NCBI GenBank assembly: GCA_964626885.1
Contig: CAZVJA010000180.1
Span: forward strand, 1-10,917
Direction: 5' to 3'
DNA from: CAZVJA01 sp964626885
GTDB lineage: Bacteria; Planctomycetota; Planctomycetia; Planctomycetales; Planctomycetaceae
DNA length: 10,917 bases
The position numbers and the translations under genes were made by a program. Within the stretch, counting starts at the first letter, position 1, and the number at the start of each line of letters is the position of its first letter. Below are positions 7,390 through 10,917 of the stretch, in pieces. The notes below the pieces were generated by a model. The model saw only the letters and a program-made list of their open reading frames with translations. It made no database searches and was not told the origin of the DNA.

Positions 7390-7480
7390 CTTGCTGACAA
7401 GAGGTTGCATGAGAGCATTCACGAGGCACGATGACTTGTGTGCTGGGATCGTTTTTCCCGCGACCTCTTGCTGCTGCGCA

Positions 7481-7509
7481 GCCCAGCTAGGCGAAACGCC
7501 AAGCTGGGC
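7481..7509. repeat. Second long hairpin, possible bidirectional terminator
   Basis: GCCCAGCT-A-GGCG (7481-7493) and CGCC-A-AGCTGGGC (7497-7509) pair over 12 of 13 positions around an AAA loop, with one A-A mismatch. It starts 13 nt beyond the stop codon of the small minus-strand gene, where a terminator is expected. It carries no obvious T-run, so termination is an inference from position and stem strength. Confidence 0.6.
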
Positions 7510-7521
7510 CACCCTGCGAGG

Positions 7522-7794
7522 CTACTCGTTCTGCCATTCGTCTTTCTTGACGTTGAACTCCCACTCCGCCTGGGCCATCGCCTCTTCGACGGAATCGTGA
7601 TAAGTGTAGGTCATCTCGGTTCCGAACCTGTCGCAATAGTAGAGGTAATAGCCGCGATCAGCAACATCATACTTGACGATCCGAAGCTCAACGGGTGCAG
7701 GCATCGGTACACCATTGATGTTGTGACGTGTATTCCCGGTTGGCTGGTGCATAGGACCGAGCAAAACACGTTTGATGATTTGCGGATATTCCAT
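7522..7794 (-). CDS. Small hypothetical protein, 90 residues
   Basis: I do not recognise a named family, though the sequence looks like a real protein. It is rich in Tyr and acidic residues: VELRIVKYDVADRGYYLYYCD (35-55) reads as two beta strands, and HDSVEEAMAQAEWEFNVKKDEW (66-87) as an amphipathic helix ending in a conserved-looking EFNVKKDEW. It has no signal peptide or membrane segment. The start is set at ATG 7794, preceded by GGAGG-like purine repeats; a shorter start at ATG 7704 would leave the compact 60-residue domain only and has a weaker site. It lies 35 nt after the oxidoreductase stop on the same strand and is probably co-transcribed with it. Confidence 0.65.
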   Translation of the reverse strand: MEYPQIIKRVLLGPMHQPTGNTRHNINGVPMPAPVELRIVKYDVADRGYYLYYCDRFGTEMTYTYHDSVEEAMAQAEWEFNVKKDEWQNE

Positions 7795-7829
7795 CCTCCT
7801 CCCTCCATCTTCTATCTTCCATCCTCCAT
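7795..7829 (-). repeat. Purine-rich microsatellite between the two minus-strand genes
   Basis: On the minus strand the whole 35-nt intercistronic gap is made of degenerate units of the type GATGGAAGATGGAG. It begins at the stop codon of the oxidoreductase and runs into the start codon of the small gene. It supplies several GGAGG and AGGAGG sites and three or more ATGs in different frames, so slippage here could change translation of the downstream gene. Confidence 0.6.
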
Positions 7830-8936
7830 CTACCGGATCTCCTCCGGCCGCACGGCGCGGTGCTCGCGGACCGAGAGGTAGCACGCGTCGACCAGCGCCA
7901 TCGTGCGGAGGTTATCGTCGCCGCTGATCTCCGGCTCGGTTCCTTCCTCGAGCGCGACGAGCAGCTGCGCCATCGGGCCGACGAACGCGTCGGGGAACCA
8001 CACCTGTTCCCACCGCGGCTTGGCCCATTGGCCGTTCATAGCGGTCGTCGTGTAATCGAGCGTGCTCGGGCTGCGGGCAGGGTAATCGGGCCAGCCGATG
8101 GTGCCGCGCGCCATCCCGCGCGTCCCCTCGACCCGCCAACGGATACCGATGTCGGCCGCCGCTCCCTCGCGCGCCGGGCCGGCCCAGACGTCGTCCCACG
8201 AAGCCGCCCGCAGACCGTTCGCGTATTCGAGAATGTAGAGCGCCAATCCATCGTCATGCGCGAACTTCTGAGCGGTGCGCGGATCGGTGCGGACGCTCGC
8301 GAAGACCCGCTCCGGATCGCCGAACAGAAACCGGAACGCATCGAGATGATGAATGCTCATGATGCGGAGCGTCACCCAGCCTTGTCGTTCCTGCCACGGC
8401 ATCCAGTGCGGAATGGCCCGCATATCGATCGACGCAAACACCGGCTCGCCGAGCTCCCCCTGGTTGAGCAGCGACTTCAATGCCCGGATCGACTGGTCGT
8501 AGCGCATGTTCTGGTTCACCCCGAGCGTGATGCCGGCCTCGCGACAGAGCTCGACGATCTCGCGGGCCTGCGCATAATTCACACCGAGCGGCTTCTGGGC
8601 GAGAATGCCGCGAATGTGATCGCCATGCCTGACCGCCTCGCGGACGACGTCAATCTGCACGTCCGGCGGCACGGCGATGTCGAGCACTTCCACCCGCTTA
8701 TCCGCCAGCAGTTCGCGATAGTCGGCATAGACGGAGCCGATGGCGTGCCGCTTGGCAACGGTCTCCGCCCGTTCGCGCGTTCGCGAGGAAATAGCAACCG
8801 GGTTGAATCCTGCCTCGCGATACGCCACGAGCTGACAATCAGCCATGATGAATCCCGCGCCGACACAGCCGATGCCGGGGGACTTGTCGCGGGGAAGGCG
8901 GGGGAGGTAGTCGAGCTTGAGAGCGTTGTCCGTCAT
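7830..8936 (-). CDS. Gfo/Idh/MocA-family NAD(P)-dependent oxidoreductase
   Basis: The product has 368 residues, usual for the family; it probably oxidises or reduces a sugar or sugar-like substrate in the cytosol. The N-terminal Rossmann fold shows GIGCVGAGFIM (21-31) for dinucleotide binding, VAISSRTRERAE (47-58), YADYRELLADKRVEVLDIAVPP (70-91) and ILAQKPLGVN (111-120). The C-terminal domain begins near 140 (GVNQNMRYDQS) and carries SIHHLDAFRFLFG (195-207), the usual place of the substrate and catalytic His (His196/His197, Asp199). Unusually, the canonical EKP motif reads QKP (Gln114-Lys115-Pro116); the lysine is retained. The start is ATG 8936. There is no strong Shine-Dalgarno. The small gene at 7522-7794 follows on the same strand. 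The substrate cannot be told from the neighbours. Confidence 0.92.
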   Translation of the reverse strand: MTDNALKLDYLPRLPRDKSPGIGCVGAGFIMADCQLVAYREAGFNPVAISSRTRERAETVAKRHAIGSVYADYRELLADKRVEVLDIAVPPDVQIDVVREAVRHGDHIRGILAQKPLGVNYAQAREIVELCREAGITLGVNQNMRYDQSIRALKSLLNQGELGEPVFASIDMRAIPHWMPWQERQGWVTLRIMSIHHLDAFRFLFGDPERVFASVRTDPRTAQKFAHDDGLALYILEYANGLRAASWDDVWAGPAREGAAADIGIRWRVEGTRGMARGTIGWPDYPARSPSTLDYTTTAMNGQWAKPRWEQVWFPDAFVGPMAQLLVALEEGTEPEISGDDNLRTMALVDACYLSVREHRAVRPEEIR

Positions 8937-8974
8937 GCCATCGTCCCAGAAGAATCAACAATTGGAACGAGCGC

Positions 8975-9003
8975 ATTGTATTTCACGACGGTCTGCAGTT
9001 CAC
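8975..9003 (-). promoter_or_regulatory. Possible sigma-70-type promoter for the oxidoreductase
   Basis: On the minus strand, TACAAT (8980-8975) is a 5/6 match to the -10 consensus and GTGAAC (9003-8998) a poor -35, with a 17-nt spacer. It lies about 40 nt upstream of the oxidoreductase start. Planctomycete promoters are poorly defined, so this is tentative. Confidence 0.3.
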
Positions 9004-9021
9004 GGAGAAAGGCCAAGAAGG

Positions 9022-9188
9022 TCAATAAGGAAGCCAGGAATGCAGGAGAGGAAGGAATGGGTGATGCAGGTTCGTGCGAAACGTCTTCAGCCTTTCACAA
9101 TGCCGAAAGTTTCACCGAAATCAATCATCCCGCCTCGGAAATCCCCGCCTCAGATTTTCTTTTCCTGCCATCCTGGTTTCCTTATTGA
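9022..9188. mobile_element. MITE-like element with 25-nt inverted ends
   Basis: The left end (9022-9046) starts TCAATAAGGAAGCCAGGA, and the right end (9164-9188) read on the minus strand starts TCAATAAGGAAACCAGGA. The 25-nt arms agree at 22 positions. They enclose 117 bp without a gene, so the unit is 167 bp. The same core motif recurs once at 7259-7282. A non-coding unit with terminal inverted repeats is what a MITE or palindromic dispersed repeat looks like. I cannot identify a target-site duplication with confidence and there is no transposase in the window. Confidence 0.55.
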
Positions 9189-9244
9189 AGCTGTTTTCTT
9201 CCGCTCCGTGTCGATGGAGTGACAACCCGCGAGCGCATGAACAA

Positions 9245-9274
9245 AGGCTCGGCCCCCGTGCGGGAACCGAGCCT
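9245..9274 (-). terminator. Rho-independent terminator-like hairpin, minus strand
   Basis: On the minus strand AGGCTCGGTTCCCG pairs with CGGGGGCCGAGCCT, giving about 13 bp with two adjacent G-U pairs and a 4-nt loop, followed by TTGTT. On the plus strand the G-U positions become C-A mismatches and no T-run follows, so it is directional. It would end the RNA candidate that starts near 9415. Confidence 0.55.
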
Positions 9275-9354
9275 CGTGACTCGCGATGTGATGGAGGTGA
9301 TCCATCGGTTGCGAGACGGTGGTGGCTGCCCTGTCGACAGCCCGTCGACTGCCC

Positions 9355-9396
9355 TCAGGCGAGACCACCTCTCTGGCTAGTACTGGAACATATCAC
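9355..9396 (-). CDS. Possible 13-codon leader peptide
   Basis: GTG at 9396 follows a perfect AAAGGAGG by seven to eight bases and opens a 13-codon frame (VICSSTSQRGGLA) ending TGA at 9355. An overlapping ATG five bases on gives only four codons (MFQY). The strong ribosome binding site in a region without other genes is the only support. The peptide ends inside the second GGTGGTCTCG block, so ribosome position could affect the downstream folding. There are no runs of a single amino acid typical of amino-acid attenuators. Confidence 0.25.
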   Translation of the reverse strand: MICSSTSQRGGLA

Positions 9397-9842
9397 AAGA
9401 CCACCTCCTTTCCGTTAAAGCCCCCCCGCTTCGACCGGCAAGCCAAATCCGGCCCCTTCGCGGGCTTCAGTCCATCGTGCTGCGTCCGCACGACCCAATG
9501 CAGTAAGTGTTTACGATTCCCGCCGAGGTGACAAGACCAAATCTCCCCGCGCGGGTCCGTTTTTCTCCTCGCGGTCGGCGAACCCAACCCTCTGAGTCGA
9601 ACGCCATCGCGCCGACACACCGGCCGCAAGGTGACCCCACCCACAGACACCGGCCCGGCTGCGGAGGTTCGCGCCGGCGTCGAAATTTCGAGTCGTTCGC
9701 GAAACTTTCGGTAACTCTTGGCGGGAACTCGGCAGGAGATTCCTCCGGTGCATTGCGATGGCAAGTCGTTGTTGGGGAAGCTGTCACACATTGGCAAGGA
9801 AATGGACGTTTTGAGTATCGCTGCGAATGGGAATCGACAAGA

Positions 9843-9974
9843 GCCTTCTCCCCTTGCGGGAGAAGGTGGCGGCGCAGCCGCCGGATGAGGGGGAATAGCG
9901 CTCGGAACCATCTGCGTCCCGGTATTCGTCGAAACCCCCTCACCCCCGGGCCCTCTCCCGCGGCGGGGAGAGGG
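9843..9974. repeat. Bipartite REP/BIME-like element
   Basis: The left half has hairpin CCTTCTCCC/GGGAGAAGG (9843-9851, 9857-9865; loop CTTGC) and hairpin GGCGGC/GCCGCC (9867-9872, 9876-9881), ending GATGAGGGGG. The right half starts CCCCCTCACCC and has hairpin CCCTCTCCC/GGGAGAGGG (9951-9959, 9966-9974). TGAGGGGG and CCCCCTCA pair, so the two halves form one inverted unit of about 130 bp. This form is widespread between genes in many bacterial phyla, a statement from general knowledge of such repeats, not from a search. Confidence 0.75.
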
Positions 9975-10062
9975 GAGCCAGAAGTTTTGTCCTGTACCCG
10001 ACGTTAGCCCTGTCGCTGTTGTCTATTTCCTGCTCCCGTCGATGGCCTCCTGTCCCTGTTGG

Positions 10063-10079
10063 CCGGTTCTATGAGCCGG
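10063..10079. other. Short hairpin just upstream of the HD-gene promoter
   Basis: CCGGTTC (10063-10069) and GAGCCGG (10073-10079) pair over seven positions with one G-U and loop TAT. It ends only four bases before the proposed -35, so it could overlap an operator, or end transcription coming from upstream. There is no T-run. Confidence 0.3.
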
Positions 10080-10083
10080 TCAT

Positions 10084-10111
10084 TTGCCCGATACCGCGGG
10101 TGACGTATAAT
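10084..10111 (+). promoter_or_regulatory. Sigma-70-type promoter of the HD-domain gene
   Basis: TTGCCC (10084-10089; 4/6 match to the -35 consensus) and TATAAT (10106-10111; perfect -10) are spaced by 16 nt. The predicted transcript would start near 10118 and carry a leader of about 60 nt before the ATG at 10181. This is the best promoter-like sequence in the window. Confidence 0.55.
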
Positions 10112-10180
10112 TGAGTGTCCCGTCAGTTTCGCCTGTTGCCCCGCGTTGCGTTCCTGGGCCTGTTTTCGGGGCATATCTCC

Positions 10181-10917
10181 ATGTTGAACGAAAAACTGCG
10201 CCGGCAGATCGTGTTTGAAGCCGCCCGGTTTTTGTACCAGCGGCAAGAGTCGGACTACGCCCAGGCGCGGACGCGGGCGATCCGCAAGATTTCCCGCCGC
10301 TGGCTCCGTCCCGCAGACATGCCGACGGAACGCGAGATTCGGGATGAGTTGCTCCGCTTGCAGTCGGTCTACGGCTTCGGCACTCCGCCGGCCGACAATG
10401 AAGCCGACGCGGAACTTCGGGCGAACGACCCGCGCCGCGAATGGGACAGTCTCGCGGAGTCGCTGGGCATGACCGCGCCCGCCGAGCCGGTCGATCGGTT
10501 TGACGTTTACCGGGCGCTGCTCACCCCTTTGTCGCGCGTGCGGCAAGATGTGAAGCGGCACCCGGAAGGGGATGTCCTCTACCACAGCCTGCAGGTGTTC
10601 GAACTGGGGCGCGATGCCCTCCCGTACGACGAGGAATTCTTGCTGGCGGCTTTGCTCCACGACGTCGGTAAGGGGCTCGACCCGCGAGACCATCTCGAAG
10701 CGGGGCTGCGGGCACTCGGAGAGCATATCTCGGAGCGGACCGCGTGGCTGATCCGCCATCATTCCGAAGCGCACGCGGTACACGATGGGACGATCGGCGC
10801 CCGGGCGCGACGGCGCTTGTCCCAGTCGGAAAACTTCGACGAACTGATGCTCCTGGGGGAATGCGACCGCGAAGGGCGCCAGCCGGGTATGCCGGTCCCC
10901 GAGCTCGACGAAGCGCT
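10181..10917 (+). CDS. HD-domain phosphohydrolase-like protein (cut by right window edge)
   Basis: 245 residues are visible and the frame is still open at the edge. Residues 1-125 form a charged helical region (KLRRQIVFEAARFLYQRQ; RAIRKISRRW) without a motif I can name. The HD domain starts near 130: YHSLQVFELG (His135), the hallmark LLHDVGKGLD (His160, Asp161), DHLEAGL (His171), IRHHSEAH (His193, His194) and ECDREGR with Asp229 as the likely last metal ligand. All ligands of a typical metal-dependent HD phosphohydrolase are present. The pattern resembles the HD domain of bacterial CCA-adding enzymes, but no nucleotidyltransferase domain is fused N-terminally. The substrate is unknown. The start is ATG 10181, downstream of a good promoter, with no clear Shine-Dalgarno. 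Confidence 0.85.
   Translation, partial: MLNEKLRRQIVFEAARFLYQRQESDYAQARTRAIRKISRRWLRPADMPTEREIRDELLRLQSVYGFGTPPADNEADAELRANDPRREWDSLAESLGMTAPAEPVDRFDVYRALLTPLSRVRQDVKRHPEGDVLYHSLQVFELGRDALPYDEEFLLAALLHDVGKGLDPRDHLEAGLRALGEHISERTAWLIRHHSEAHAVHDGTIGARARRRLSQSENFDELMLLGECDREGRQPGMPVPELDEA

Larger units (their letters stand above)
7221..7521. other. Gap between convergent genes, filled by palindromes
   Basis: The 301 bp between the two convergent stop codons hold no gene. They contain one copy of a dispersed 24-nt motif (7259-7282), a 14-bp hairpin (7359-7389), a spaced inverted repeat (7398-7408 with 7460-7470) and a 13-bp hairpin (7481-7509). Either strong hairpin could end transcription from one side, though neither is followed by a clean T-run. 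Confidence 0.55.
9245..9415 (-). ncRNA. Candidate structured RNA or leader with Shine-Dalgarno/anti-Shine-Dalgarno pair
   Basis: On the minus strand the order is: AAAGGAGGTG (9411-9402), a 13-codon ORF, a second GGTGGTCTCG block, a hairpin GTCGAC-n5-GTCGAC (9333-9349), CCACCACC (near 9320-9327), TGGATCACCTCC (9304-9293) and a terminator (9274-9245). GGAGGTGGTC near the start can pair with GATCACCTCC over 10 positions including one G-U. CCACCACC can compete for the GGTGGT blocks, and ATGGA/TCCAT (9304-9291) can fold alone. The G-U pairs here and in the terminator become C-A mismatches on the plus strand, so the RNA is probably minus. It may be a leader of the oxidoreductase operon 310 nt downstream, or an independent RNA. 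No known Rfam family is recognised by eye. Confidence 0.4.
8937..10180. other. 1.24-kb gap with layered non-coding elements
   Basis: No protein gene of normal size is supported. From left to right it holds a possible promoter (8975-9003), the MITE-like element (9022-9188), a minus-strand structured RNA candidate with terminator (9245-9415), about 400 bp without recognisable features (9420-9840), a bipartite REP element (9843-9974) and the promoter region of the HD-domain gene. Long open frames on the minus strand (for example 9393-9911) run straight through the REP palindromes and have proline/arginine/serine-rich, unlike-protein composition. Confidence 0.55.

Noticed and set aside
7860..9188. 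442-codon plus-strand frame opposite the oxidoreductase
   Set aside because: Shadow of the Gfo/Idh/MocA gene; its end runs into the MITE-like element.
9293..9304. Fragment of a 16S rRNA gene
   Set aside because: Only 12 nt match the 16S 3' end; the flanks do not. It is kept as an anti-Shine-Dalgarno mimic, not an rRNA remnant.
9103..9711. 11-mer CCGAAAGTTTC (9103-9113) and its complement (9701-9711) as ends of a larger element
   Set aside because: The match does not extend beyond 11 nt and could be chance in a gap of this size.
9393..9911. 172-codon minus-strand frame in the gap
   Set aside because: It reads through REP palindromes, has Pro/Arg/Ser-rich composition and ends over the Shine-Dalgarno region of the RNA candidate. 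No family resemblance.
10004..10783. 259-codon minus-strand frame opposite the HD-domain gene
   Set aside because: The plus strand encodes the HD motif with all ligands and has a promoter; the minus frame is a shadow.

Overview
The window looks like a chromosomal segment of a planctomycete (Planctomycetota). This rests on coding GC that looks to be near 60%, on TTG starts, on long gaps between genes, and on a DUF1844 protein and several hypothetical proteins of a type I associate with that phylum. No rRNA or other taxonomic marker is present, so the assignment is an inference.

Layout: (1) 1-1483, minus strand: hemD (uroporphyrinogen-III synthase) followed by the N-terminal half of hemE (uroporphyrinogen decarboxylase), which runs off the left edge. 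These are consecutive steps of tetrapyrrole synthesis. (2) 1484-2351: gap of about 870 bp with no convincing gene. (3) 2352-4964, plus strand: a DUF1844 protein, a two-part protein with a C-terminal DUF1444/YtpQ-like domain, and a PhnP-type metallo-beta-lactamase-fold hydrolase. The last two are only 5 nt apart and probably share a transcript. (4) 4965-5693: gap holding an array of short GC-rich palindromes (REP-like). (5) 5694-7220, plus: a 508-residue multi-pass membrane protein of unknown function. (6) 7221-7521: convergent gap with two strong palindromes. (7) 7522-8936, minus: a Gfo/Idh/MocA-family oxidoreductase followed by a 90-residue small protein. The two are separated only by a purine-rich microsatellite. 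(8) 8937-10180: gap of 1.24 kb holding a MITE-like element with 25-nt inverted ends, a probable minus-strand structured RNA with its own terminator, and a bipartite REP element. (9) 10181 to the right edge, plus: an HD-domain protein, cut by the window end.

The genes are mostly housekeeping or uncharacterised. I see no defence system, phage module, CRISPR array, tRNA or rRNA. The most unusual signal is the minus-strand element at about 9240-9415. It has a perfect Shine-Dalgarno sequence before a 13-codon ORF, a downstream stretch identical to 12 nt of the usual 3' end of bacterial 16S rRNA (anti-SD), and a terminator hairpin. Its G-U pairs work only if the minus strand is the RNA. It could be a leader or attenuator for the oxidoreductase operon, or a stand-alone regulatory RNA.
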